A program made the position numbers and the translations under genes. Of a DNA stretch of 36,947 nt, positions 8,142 through 15,965 are shown piece after piece. Every line of letters starts with the position of its first letter. Position 1 is the stretch's first letter. This DNA is from Bacillota bacterium (GTDB taxonomy: Bacteria > Bacillota > Clostridia > Oscillospirales > Ethanoligenentaceae): NCBI GenBank assembly GCA_023391535.1, contig JAEWAU010000031.1:1-36947 (forward strand). Reading direction: 5' to 3'. Below the pieces are notes generated by a model that saw only the letters and a list, made by a program, of their open reading frames with translations, did no database searches and had not been told where the DNA came from.

Positions 8142-9620
8142 TTACTGCTTGAAATACGCGTCGATCTGCTTCTGCGCTTCGGTTTGGATCGTACCCATAC
8201 CAGCGGACTTCAGTTCGGAGACGATCTTCGGAACCGTCGTGGTCGGGTCCGACGCGCCCGTCATCAGCTCATAGCGGTACTTGTTCCACACCTCGTTGCA
8301 GTTGGCAATCTGGTTGGTAAGGTTGCTGGTATTGAGTGCAAAGCCAAGGCAGGTGGACGCTGTCGCTTCCTCGTTCTGCTTCTTCACCTGGTCCCACTCG
8401 TTGGACGGAGAATCGCTGGTGGTGGCCATGTCGAAGAAGGTTCCCTGCGCGTAGGCAGGAAGCGACCAGGAATCGTTCAGCTTGGTAACGACATTGGCGC
8501 TGTCGTACTTAAAGGTGGTGCCCTCGATGCCGAACGCCAGCATGTTGCGGAGCTTGGAATCCGTGTTGACAAGCTGGAGATACTTCAGCGCTTCGGCCTT
8601 GTACTTGGAATTGGCAGAGATGGCGTTCATGGAACCTTGGATGGAACTTGTGGTGTACTCAGGCCCGTAAACCTGGATGAGGTCGTATTTCTTCACACCG
8701 TCATTGGTCTCCCAAGTCGCTGCTGCGCTCGGCCAGCCCTGAGCGGACTGGAACGCCCTGTGCTTGATGGGCTCGGTAGCGGTGGGCGCGTCCGGATTGA
8801 TGATACCGTCCTGATACCAGCTGTGCAGCAGCTTGAGATTGGCCATCACGTCCGGCTGTTCGAGAACGGAGACAACCTTGCGGCTCGAATCGGTGACTTT
8901 AACGCCCAGAGGCTGGAAGCCGAGGGTCATATCATCGTAATTGTTGAGCAGCCCGGAGAAGGCATCGCTCTGGGTGAGCTCCAGCGGATAGAAGTTCTTT
9001 CCTTCGCCGGCTTTGATCTCCCGGAACGGCTTATCCAGATCCTGCATGGTTTTGATGCTGTTTACGTCGATGTGGTACTTTTGGACGTAGGTGTCGTCCA
9101 GCATCCAGAACTGGGTAGCGGACGAATCCTTATAGGTAGGCACCGCATAAACCTTGCCGCCAATCTCGGTACCTTTCCAGACATTCTCCGGGATCGCCTT
9201 GTAAAGATCCGGCGTCTGCTGCTGCACGGCGCTTGTGATGTCCTCGAACGCGCCGTCGGAAACCTGCTGGTTATACTTGGTGTTGTTCGTGAACATCATG
9301 TCGAACGACTGGCCGGCGTTGATGATCGTGTTCATCTTCGTATCCCAGTCGCCCCAGCTTGCGACCTTGATATCGATCTTGACTCCGATTTTCTGTGCCG
9401 TATACTTGTTCATCTCGGCTACGCCCTGCGCAAGATTCGTCGGCTGGGTTCCGATTGTCCACCATACCAGCGTAGGCGCGTTCGCGGCGGTTACCTGCGA
9501 ACTGGAACTGGAACCTGTGCTCGAACTCGAGTTCTTCTTTGCGCTGCTGCAGCCTGCGAGAAGAGCGGAAACCATGGTTGCTGCGCAAAGCAGAGAAACC
9601 GCCTTTGTCCACTTTCTCAT
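8142..9620 (-). CDS. ABC sugar transporter, solute-binding lipoprotein (family 1)
   Basis: A 492-residue extracellular binding protein. A lipoprotein signal is visible: positively charged MRKWTK, a hydrophobic core, and lipobox LLAGC with Cys24 as the lipidated residue, followed by a Ser-rich linker. The body resembles oligosaccharide-binding proteins of the LplA/YtcQ type (TLVWWTIG near the mature N-terminus). GAGGAGG lies 8 nt before the ATG at 9620. The gene follows the two permease genes and precedes the terminator at 8046-8089. No ATP-binding subunit is encoded nearby; Lpl-type systems commonly share a MsmX-like ATPase encoded elsewhere. The ligand is inferred from the neighbouring GH38/GH130/GH3 genes to be a mannose-containing oligosaccharide. 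Confidence 0.9.
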   Translation of the reverse strand: MRKWTKAVSLLCAATMVSALLAGCSSAKKNSSSSTGSSSSSQVTAANAPTLVWWTIGTQPTNLAQGVAEMNKYTAQKIGVKIDIKVASWGDWDTKMNTIINAGQSFDMMFTNNTKYNQQVSDGAFEDITSAVQQQTPDLYKAIPENVWKGTEIGGKVYAVPTYKDSSATQFWMLDDTYVQKYHIDVNSIKTMQDLDKPFREIKAGEGKNFYPLELTQSDAFSGLLNNYDDMTLGFQPLGVKVTDSSRKVVSVLEQPDVMANLKLLHSWYQDGIINPDAPTATEPIKHRAFQSAQGWPSAAATWETNDGVKKYDLIQVYGPEYTTSSIQGSMNAISANSKYKAEALKYLQLVNTDSKLRNMLAFGIEGTTFKYDSANVVTKLNDSWSLPAYAQGTFFDMATTSDSPSNEWDQVKKQNEEATASTCLGFALNTSNLTNQIANCNEVWNKYRYELMTGASDPTTTVPKIVSELKSAGMGTIQTEAQKQIDAYFKQ

Positions 9621-9662
9621 GTGGGAACCTCCTCTAAAAATTTTTATGGAAAGAATTTTTAT

Positions 9663-9697
9663 ATAAAACCAGGCGATCTGCCGCGGCCCGGTTTTAT
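9663..9697 (-). terminator. Possible attenuating hairpin between permease and binding-protein genes
   Basis: An 8-bp inverted repeat (9663-9670 with 9690-9697, arms ATAAAACC and GGTTTTAT) with some pairing inside. On the leftward transcript it is followed by an A/T-rich tail. It lies in the 93-bp gap between the second permease and the binding protein, so it may act as a partial terminator or an mRNA-stability element. Confidence 0.3.
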
Positions 9698-9713
9698 TCG
9701 AAAGAAGCCCGCT

Positions 9714-10643
9714 TCAACCCTTTACCGCGCCCACCGTGAGGCCCGAAACAAAGTATTTCTGGAAAAACGGGTACGCGCAGGCTACCGGCACCACGATCAC
9801 CACGGCGATGGCCATGCGGGCCGCCTCCTCGGGCATCGTGGCGGTGAGTTGTGCAACGCTCGCGCCCAAAGCCGCGGCATTCTGGCTGAGATAGTCGATA
9901 TTACTCATCAGGGTGTTGAGCAGGGCCTGCAAGGAATACAGGTTCTGATTGTCGATGTACAGCATGGACTGATACCAGTCGTTCCAGTATCCGAAGCAGA
10001 GGAACAGGCCGATGGTGGCAAGCACAGGGAGCGAGATCGGCAAAACGATGCTGAAATAAATGCGCAGCTGCGTTGCCCCATCGATTTTTGCCGCCTCCAC
10101 AAGCGAATCCGGAATGGTGGCGCGGAAGAATGTCTTGCAGACGATGACGTTGAACGAGCTTACCGCCAGCGGCAGGATCAGAGCCCACAACGTATCACGC
10201 AGGTTAAGCAGGTTCGAGTTGATGTAATAAGTTGAAACAAGGCCGCCGTTAAACACCATGGGGATGAAAACCACCCAGGTGAGAAATCCCTTGAGCCGGT
10301 AATTGTTGCGGGAGATGACATATCCCATCGTGGTGGTGAGCAGAACGCCAAGCATCGTACCCACAACGGTGACAAACACCGAAATCCCCAGAGCGCGGAG
10401 GATCATCGTTTTCTGGTTCCACAGGAACACATATGCAGAAGCGGAAAAGATTCTCGGGATCAGCTGATAGCCGTACTTGTTAATGGAATCTTCAGAAGAC
10501 AGAGAGATTGCCAGCACAAACAAAACCGGCAGTACACAAATAACCGAAAGGATGAAGAAGATGATATGGAAAACCGCATTGGTTCCGGCGTGAACCCGAT
10601 TGAAACGCTCGGCGCCCGAGCTGATACTTTCCTTTGCCGCCAT
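9714..10643 (-). CDS. ABC sugar permease, MalG/LplC type
   Basis: A 309-residue inner-membrane permease of a carbohydrate ABC importer. Several hydrophobic segments are visible, beginning with NAVFHIIFFILSVICVLPVL. The ATPase-coupling (EAA) loop is EAAKIDGATQLRIYFSIVLP at about 185-203, and the ending FFQKYFVSGLTVGAVKG is typical of LplC/YtcP proteins. AAGGAGGTG precedes the ATG. The gene lies 12 bp after the first permease gene, so the two are co-transcribed, with the binding protein downstream. Confidence 0.93.
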   Translation of the reverse strand: MAAKESISSGAERFNRVHAGTNAVFHIIFFILSVICVLPVLFVLAISLSSEDSINKYGYQLIPRIFSASAYVFLWNQKTMILRALGISVFVTVVGTMLGVLLTTTMGYVISRNNYRLKGFLTWVVFIPMVFNGGLVSTYYINSNLLNLRDTLWALILPLAVSSFNVIVCKTFFRATIPDSLVEAAKIDGATQLRIYFSIVLPISLPVLATIGLFLCFGYWNDWYQSMLYIDNQNLYSLQALLNTLMSNIDYLSQNAAALGASVAQLTATMPEEAARMAIAVVIVVPVACAYPFFQKYFVSGLTVGAVKG

Positions 10644-10655
10644 TTTCGCACCTCC

Positions 10656-11624
10656 TTAAATCATCGCACTATCCGGATCGACTTTTCGGACGATCCAGTT
10701 GGCCAGCAGAATGGCGATGCATCCCATTACGGACTGCAGGAACGCGGCGGCGGAAGCCATGCCGGTCGTTGCGTATTTCAGCTGATTGTAAACATAGACA
10801 TCCAGCGTGTTGGTGACGGAGAACAGCGAGTTGGAGTTCCGCGGGACCTGGTAGAACAGTCCGAAATCGGAATAGAAGATTCTCCCCACGCTCAGGATAA
10901 ACATGACCACGATGACGGTCTTCATGATCGGAAGCGTGATGTACTTGGCCTGCTGCCATTTGTTCGCACCGTCCATAACGGCCGCTTCGTAGAGCTCGTT
11001 ATCGATTCCGTTGATGGCCGCGAGGTAGATGACCATGCTGTAGCCGAGATTCTTCCATAGGTTCATGAGAACGAGGAAGAGCGGCCAGAAGCTCTTAGTC
11101 ATGTACCACTGGACCCGGGCTCCGCCCATGCTGGCAATTACGTTGTTTGCGATACCCTTGTCATAGCTGAGCACTCCCCAGACGATGGCGGATATGACCA
11201 CCCAAGAAAGGAAGTACGGCATGAACATCGCCGTCTGGTAAACCTTCGCCGCCCGCTTGTTGTAGAGCTGATTGATCATGATGGCCAGCGCGACGGGGAT
11301 CACGATGCCCAGAATGATGAAGACGATATTGTATCCGAGCGTATTGCGGATAATGACGAAGGCGTCGCTCGAACTGAACAGAAACCGGAAATTCGAAGCG
11401 CCTACCCACGGGCTTTTCACGATACTTTGCAGAAAGCTTCCGTGGATTTTAAAGTTTTTGAACGCGATAATGACACCGAACATTGGCAGGAAGGAGAAGA
11501 GCAGATACCATATCGTCGTAGGCGTCGCCAGGAGCGTAAGCTCGATGTCGTCTCTCGTCCAGCGGCCCTTTCTGATCTTTTTCCCTTTTGAACCCGTCAC
11601 CCAAGATTCATCCCTTCTGATCAT
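10656..11624 (-). CDS. ABC sugar permease, MalF/LplB type
   Basis: A 322-residue permease, the first gene of the transporter operon. The N-terminus carries a basic cytoplasmic segment followed by a hydrophobic segment (IWYLLFSFLPMFGVIIAFKN), and the EAA loop is YEAAVMDGANKWQQAKYITLP. The family is LplB/YteP, used for complex oligosaccharides. The start is uncertain. The ATG at 11624 lacks a clear Shine-Dalgarno site and stands only 6 bp from a near-perfect inverted repeat (11631-11653). An in-frame GTG at 11600 has AAGGG about 11 nt upstream. Transcription starts in the AT-rich region shared with the divergent LacI-type gene. Confidence 0.92.
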   Translation of the reverse strand: MIRRDESWVTGSKGKKIRKGRWTRDDIELTLLATPTTIWYLLFSFLPMFGVIIAFKNFKIHGSFLQSIVKSPWVGASNFRFLFSSSDAFVIIRNTLGYNIVFIILGIVIPVALAIMINQLYNKRAAKVYQTAMFMPYFLSWVVISAIVWGVLSYDKGIANNVIASMGGARVQWYMTKSFWPLFLVLMNLWKNLGYSMVIYLAAINGIDNELYEAAVMDGANKWQQAKYITLPIMKTVIVVMFILSVGRIFYSDFGLFYQVPRNSNSLFSVTNTLDVYVYNQLKYATTGMASAAAFLQSVMGCIAILLANWIVRKVDPDSAMI

Positions 11625-11630
11625 TCAGTT

Positions 11631-11653
11631 GTTGTATACATTTTGCATACAAC
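11631..11653. promoter_or_regulatory. Inverted repeat, candidate operator of the transporter operon
   Basis: Arms GTTGTATAC and GCATACAAC, 9 bp each with one mismatched pair, around the 5-bp centre ATTTT. It lies just downstream of the predicted -10 box of the leftward ABC operon (ATTATA on the plus strand at 11668-11673, i.e. TATAAT). A bound repressor there would block initiation or early elongation. The divergently encoded LacI-type protein is the natural candidate, but the odd-length centre differs from the classic CG-centred LacI-family operator. Confidence 0.5.
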
Positions 11654-11667
11654 ATGTTTACAAAATT

Positions 11668-11696
11668 ATTATAATTTCATCGGTCTCTATTTACTA
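11668..11696 (-). promoter_or_regulatory. Predicted promoter of the ABC transporter operon
   Basis: On the minus strand a consensus -10 TATAAT (11668-11673) is preceded at 17 bp by a poor -35 (TAGTAA, 11691-11696). A good -10 with a weak -35 suggests dependence on an activator, for example the AraC-type response regulator of this locus. The predicted start is near 11661. Confidence 0.4.
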
Positions 11697-11951
11697 TACT
11701 ATAAACATGAGATAGCAGTCAAGTAAAGTGAGATTTGCAGAAAAAGCTCCGACCAATTTGTGATTTCACTACATCATTTCAATTATTATCCGTACTCTTT
11801 TTATAGAAATAGCATGTGTCAAATTTAGATTATAGGAAATTAAAACCATATGCGTGAATATTTCCATCATTTTTATATACATTTGTAAACCATTTGACCG
11901 ATTCATCAAATTATTACCATACGCTTTGGCAAATATTTTTTTCAATTCAAT

Positions 11952-11993
11952 TTGAATTATGTTATATTCTGTGTTATTATTCAATATATGAAT
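11952..11993 (+). promoter_or_regulatory. Predicted promoter of the LacI-type gene with overlapping inverted repeat
   Basis: TTGAAT (11952-11957), 17 bp, TATTAT (11975-11980). An inverted repeat ATTCA-N5-TGAAT (11979-11993) covers the end of the -10 box and the start site, which would allow autoregulation. A second imperfect repeat, AATTCAA/TTGAATT, overlaps the -35 (11944-11958). The rest of 11625-12038 is AT-rich and non-coding. Confidence 0.5.
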
Positions 11994-12038
11994 GATACAA
12001 ATTTAAACAAACATATGAGTATATGAGGTCGGACTGGA

Positions 12039-13094
12039 ATGAAAACGTCTTTGCAAGAGATCGCAAACCAGCTGAATATTTCGAGGATAACCGTATCGAA
12101 GGTCCTGAACAACAAGCCCGGCGTTTCTCTGGACACCAAGCGGAAAGTGGTCCAGAAATTGCTCGAGCAAGGGTATAAGGTGATCGATTCCTCCCTGATG
12201 GATCTCGTTTCGGAAAAAAGCGAATCCGAAACGAACCCTTGCATCGCCGTGGTGGCGACTGCCCCGGAGTTTTCGGAGTTCTGGCTGAAAATTATCCGTT
12301 CTATCACGGATTCCCTGTCGAAGCTCAAATATGAATGCATCTACAGCTTTCTTTCCAACAAGGATAAGGACGCGTCCCCGTACACGCTGCCCAAGATACT
12401 GGAATCCGGCAACATCGGAGGTATCATCGTCATCAACGTTTACGAGGAGAACATCATCCGCGTCCTATCCGAATCGGGAATCCCCAATGTCTTTTTGGAC
12501 GTATGCCCCAAAATGCACAGCGAAGGCGTCAACGGAGATCTTGTCCTGCTGGACGGGTACCGGGCCATCACGGAGATCACCAGCCGGATCATCGCGCAAG
12601 GCCGCCGCGAAATCGGTTTTATCGGCGACATCACATATTCCAAAACCATTCTGGACCGCTGGTCGGGCTACAAAAATGCCCTTAAGATGAATCATATCGA
12701 GCTCAATACCAGTTACTGCTTCACGCACAGTTCCTACGGCCACTACTATTTCAAAGAAGAAATCGAGCGCCAGCTCAGCGAAGCCCCGGCGCTGCCGCAG
12801 GCGTTTATCTGCGCGAACGATTTTATCGCTTTCATGCTGATTGACATCCTTAAGAAAAAGAACTACCGCGTGCCGGAGGATATCGCCGTATCGGGGTTTG
12901 ACGACATCCGGGAAAAGCTCACCGAAGAATCCGAGCTGACCACCGTGACGATCGACACGCAAATGCTTGGCCAGCGACTGGTGCAGCAGATTCTGATGAA
13001 GGTGGAAACGCCTGAAAAGCCAAACGAAATCGTCTACATCGAGCCGAAGGTCATTTTCCGGAAATCCACGGATTTTGCCGCTTCGGATGCGTGA
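12039..13094 (+). CDS. LacI-family transcriptional regulator
   Basis: A 351-residue regulator with an N-terminal LacI helix-turn-helix (SLQEIANQLNISRITVSKVL, about 4-23) followed by GYKVID at the hinge, and a periplasmic-binding-protein-like effector domain with typical segments (GGIIVINVYEE, IGFIGDITYS, AFICANDFIAFMLIDIL, VSGFDDI). GAGG lies 10 nt before the ATG. The gene is divergent from the sugar transporter operon, the classic position for its regulator. The effector is presumably a mono- or oligosaccharide made by the GH38/GH130/GH3 enzymes. It may repress through the inverted repeat at 11631-11653. The locus would then have two regulators, this one and the AraC-type response regulator. 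Confidence 0.92.
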   Translation: MKTSLQEIANQLNISRITVSKVLNNKPGVSLDTKRKVVQKLLEQGYKVIDSSLMDLVSEKSESETNPCIAVVATAPEFSEFWLKIIRSITDSLSKLKYECIYSFLSNKDKDASPYTLPKILESGNIGGIIVINVYEENIIRVLSESGIPNVFLDVCPKMHSEGVNGDLVLLDGYRAITEITSRIIAQGRREIGFIGDITYSKTILDRWSGYKNALKMNHIELNTSYCFTHSSYGHYYFKEEIERQLSEAPALPQAFICANDFIAFMLIDILKKKNYRVPEDIAVSGFDDIREKLTEESELTTVTIDTQMLGQRLVQQILMKVETPEKPNEIVYIEPKVIFRKSTDFAASDA

Positions 13095-13206
13095 ACGTGT
13101 ATTTTTTGCGAATCCTGCGGTTTCCGATAAGAAAAAGCGCGGAGATGGAAGGATCGCTTTAACATTCAGATTATAAGCAGAAATAATCCGATCCATCCAA
13201 ACCGCG

Positions 13207-13272
13207 TTAGAGATTTAAAAATTCGTAACCGAGCTCAATGTAGAGTTCGCCTTCGATTACCTTTTTTTTTGC
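13207..13272 (-). pseudogene. Unrecognised C-terminal coding remnant
   Basis: On the minus strand a frame ending at TAA (13207-13209) reads KKVIEGELYIELGYEFLNL, which has the composition of a real protein C-terminus. It begins in a run of nine A residues, upstream of which another frame (GGLLFGGVLQKK) looks more protein-like, suggesting a frameshift. I cannot assign a family. The remainder of 13095-13338 shows no other gene. Confidence 0.25.
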
Positions 13273-13338
13273 AGCACGCCGCCGAACAGTAGGCCTCCCT
13301 TCAAAGCGGAACCGGCCTAGTAAAAACGGGCATTGCAG

Positions 13339-13382
13339 AAGAGCCCCTGCCGTAGGACAATGAACTACGGTAAGGGGCTCTT
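13339..13382 (+). terminator. Strong hairpin, terminator-like
   Basis: AAGAGCCCCT-GC-CGTA (13339-13354) pairs with TACGG-TAAGGGGCTCTT (13366-13382). The long GC-rich stem ends in TTGTT on the plus strand. It lies downstream of the LacI-type gene and marks the border with the decayed mobile DNA. It could end either neighbour or belong to an IS end. Confidence 0.5.
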
Positions 13383-13385
13383 GTT

Positions 13386-13457
13386 ATGAAAAGACAATGG
13401 ACTCACGTAAATCAGTATGAGCTACGCATTTGGGAACTGCGGGCGGTTTGGAAGTGA
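13386..13457 (+). pseudogene. Possible N-terminal stub of an IS orfA/helix-turn-helix protein
   Basis: The 23-codon frame reads MKRQWTHVNQYELRIWELR and then AVWK before TGA. It resembles the start of small helix-turn-helix orfA-type proteins of Firmicute insertion elements, but the helix-turn-helix itself is missing. It partly overlaps, on the opposite strand, the extension of the TraG remnant, so at most one of the two readings is meaningful here. Confidence 0.25.
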
Positions 13458-14275
13458 AGAGGTTTGCTGCGAGCCGCCTGATGAGAACCGCTTACCGTCA
13501 CCGCTGCCGGGGCCGTGTTCTTTTTCCGGGCGGCCACAATCTTCGCACGCCATTCCGGAATGTGCTCCTTAACGTTGCAAGGCTGGAGCAATTTGCTGTC
13601 CGGATGCTTGGAGCAGTCAAACTTTTTTGACTTTCAGCCCCTTTTCCCCGCGCAGGAAAATCAAAGCCTCGGAATTCGGGAGGCGCATCACCTCGTCGAT
13701 GTTGAGCAGGTTCCGTTCCCCTTGGCCGCTGGCGACCTTGAACTGCGGCGTGTAGTCCGTAAAGCGGATGGATTGAAGTTCCCGCTGCTGGCTTTCCACA
13801 TCGACGCCGATGACACCGGCGCGGTCGGAAATGAACTCGGCGGTCAACCCGTCCGTGCAGCCGAGAAAGAGCTGCATATCGCAGCAGCCGATGATCTCCT
13901 GCCACAGATCGTTTGGATACCGGTTCTTGAGATGGGCGAGGTTCTGGAAGATGATGTCCACATTCATATGCCAGGACCGGATCGTGGCAAGCTTCTTTTC
14001 AAGATCGGGGATCTGCCCGATATTCGGAAATTTGTCGAGGACAAAATCGACTGGTACGTCGCAGGTCATGTTCCCGATGGTGTCCGCATACCATACAAGA
14101 TCGATGAAGAGAATTTTCCAGTTCTAGGTCCGTTTGAGTAATCAGAAGATCATAGACCATATTGAGTGTCTTCTGCTCGGGCGAATACCCATTTCTGTAA
14201 GCTCACATAAAGAATCAGTGCTTTCAGAAGGTTCGATTCGTAGTTGAGCCAGAACTCGTCCGATTGGAAAGCGAG
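13412..14275 (-). pseudogene. TraG/VirD4-type conjugation coupling protein, degraded
   Basis: Pieces of a type IV coupling ATPase in several frames. In minus-strand order: DEFWLNYESNLLKALILYV (about 14260-14200); PEQKTLNMVYDLLITQTDLE after a frameshift; then, across an apparent deletion, FIDLVWYADTIGN joined to the open frame 14069-13617 with VDFVLDKFPNIGQIPDLE, IIFQNLAHLKNRYPNDLW and LFLGCTDGLTAEFISDRAG. After a further 1-nt shift at the T-run near 13620 the tail FDCSKHPDSKLLQPCNVKEH continues to a stop at 13412. The Walker A region is missing. In an intact element it would couple DNA processing to a conjugative channel. Here it is non-functional and fused to the truncated CpaF-like gene. 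Confidence 0.75.
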
Positions 14276-14817
14276 GCGGTGTTGACGGTACGTATGGAAG
14301 CGGCAAGCCCGACATCCGCATCCACAATCGGCGCCTGTACGATGGTCATGCGGGTATTCGGCGCAATCGCTACCTTGGCTGCCGGGGATGCGGCGTCGAG
14401 CAGCCCCTTGTGAGTCGTAATAAGGCGTGTCAGAATGGTATCGGCGTGCTCTGGCGATAGGAATTTGCCTTCTGTGTGATGCTGCGAGCTGTCGGCCATC
14501 GTCACCACCGAATCGTTCCACGCATTGATGTTGATTTCCTCCAGCTTCGTCAGGTCGGCCAAATACGGGGCGAGGAAGCCGGTTCCTGCCGTATCCTGAT
14601 AAATGCGCTCCACAGCATCTTCCATGGTCCCGCCGGATACTTCGACGTCTTCGTTCTTCAGGTAGTTTCCGATGTAACTTTTGACCAGGCCCTCGTCGGT
14701 TTCCGCCTTAGAAATTGCTTCGGAATGATTCTTTGCGAGATATCCCTGTACCTGCTGAAGCAGAGCTTCATACCGGATCGACGCACCGCTTTGTGCGGTA
14801 AAAGAAATCTGTCCCAT
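14276..14817 (-). pseudogene. CpaF/TadA/VirB11-type secretion ATPase, N-terminal fragment
   Basis: The frame starts with ATG at 14817 (MGQISFTAQSGASIRYEALL) and shows the family N-terminal domain: DAVERIYQDTAGTGFLAPYL, LEEININAWNDSVV, FLSPEHADTILTRLI, and RMTIVQAPIVDADVGLAASIRTVN. In CpaF proteins the Walker A and the rest of the RecA-like core should follow, but the sequence passes straight into the TraG remnant near 14275-14290. It is therefore a truncated gene. It begins at the stop of the CpaE-like gene (overlapping ATG), as in an operon. Such ATPases drive Tad pili or type IV secretion, and with TraG nearby a conjugative origin is likely. Confidence 0.75.
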
Positions 14818-15480
14818 CAGTTTTGAGCCTCCCGAAGAAGGCCGGCGCAGCGGCACACAGGTGTCGCGTAACGCGACCGGTATTTGCTGATCAGATCGCC
14901 GTCGCAGAGCTTTGAATTGGCTTCTTCGGTGTACGGCAGCAGATCGTAGAAAGGATGACCGATCACGTAGGCCACACCTTCCACCGGCGAATACGCATGG
15001 GCCGGGGAGGCCAGATAGACCTTTTTTTGCCGCAAGCCCTTCGATGGCGAACTGATCGTCTTCTGTGCAAGGTAGCTGAGCACACCCTTGGAATTCGGCT
15101 CGATCAGGATGAACACGAGATCGGCGTTCATGAGCGCCATATGCGACAGCGCGTCCTCGTAAGGGTCCGCGCAATCGACGACAGTGATCTCAGCCAGCCT
15201 TCTGACCGCAGAAAGCAGACGCAGGGAAATGTTCTCGTCAAACCGGTTGTATTTTTCCACATTGTCGTCCTTGAGATAGCCGAGAAGCCCGATATTTCCA
15301 TTCTTTCGATACGGCGTACGGCGCGGAGCAATGCCTCGTCGCCGAACTGAGGGCTGTCTGCCAGTCCTCCGAGGGATTCCTGCTGCAACCCTTTGTCATG
15401 GGGCATCAGGAGGGCGTTTCCCGGCATATATACGTCCGGGCTGACCAGAAAAACTTTGCTGCTGAAACCGGATGCCTCGC
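14817..15480 (-). pseudogene. CpaE/MinD-like P-loop protein, C-terminal part with frameshift
   Basis: Two frames join into one protein: KVFLVSPDVYMPGNALLMPH...GLADSPQFGDEALLRAVRRIERM (about 15475-15300), then after a shift near 15300 NIGLLGYLKDDNVEKYNRF and the open frame 15260-14817 (ITVVDCADPYEDALSHMALMNADLVFILIEPNSKG...). The pattern (switch-like VVDC.D, ADLVFILIEPN) fits CpaE/ParA-like ATPases encoded next to CpaF. The N-terminal P-loop region is lost where the gene abuts the Rhs fragment at about 15480. Not functional as it stands. Confidence 0.6.
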
Positions 15481-15813
15481 CGGCATGAGCAACGGCGCCA
15501 CGGACGCCACATACAAGTACAACGTCGATGGCCAACGCACGCAAAAAATCGTAAACGGCGCGACGACCTTCTATTATCTTGAGGACGGCCAGATCGCGTG
15601 GCAGACGGACGGCATGAACACCATTCACTACGTCTATGACGGCAATGAAACCCCGTCTACATGCTGTTGCACGGCTTCAAGTATTACCAAAATGACGTGA
15701 TCGGCCCCGTTGACAGCAATATGAACGAGGTGGTAACATACAGCTATAATACGTGGGGCAAACTGATGAATATGAAATTTCACGCGGGCTCACGACAACT
15801 CTCTTTCTGGTAA
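15446..15813 (+). pseudogene. Rhs/YD-repeat protein fragment
   Basis: The plus-strand frame through 15485 reads MSNGATDATYKYNVDGQRTQ, then KIVNGATTFYYLEDGQIAWQ, then IHYVYDGNETP. These are YD/RHS repeats. A frameshift near 15655 moves the signal to another frame (VYMLLHGFKYYQND), and it continues as VIGPVDSNMNEVVTYSYNTW with GKLMNM up to TAA at 15811. Normal Rhs proteins run on to the core-end motif and a variable toxin tip; both are missing. On the left the fragment abuts the CpaE-like remnant, which reads in the opposite direction. It is a dead piece of a polymorphic toxin or wall-associated Rhs protein. Confidence 0.75.
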
Positions 15814-15932
15814 AAAAGAGGAAGTACCAAACCGAGGAAAAATCTCGAGAGCATTATGTTTATCTAAAATATATCTTAGCTTCTTCGTTTATTAATGTAG
15901 CATCCCATGGTATAAGCTTAGAATCCGTATAA
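15750..15932 (+). pseudogene. Possible tail of an Rhs-linked toxin domain
   Basis: A stop-free frame of about 60 codons overlaps the end of the Rhs fragment and ends TAA at 15930-15932. It includes LFLVKKRKYQTEEKSREHYV and ILASSFINVASHGISLESV. Base composition drops here to that of the HEAT-repeat gene, whose start lies 33 bp further on. The position between an Rhs relic and a putative immunity gene suggests the C-terminal end of a deleted toxin. It has no start codon or recognised domain and may be chance. Confidence 0.25.
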
Positions 15933-15965
15933 TCAATGAAATTTATTTATACTAAGGAAGGCATT

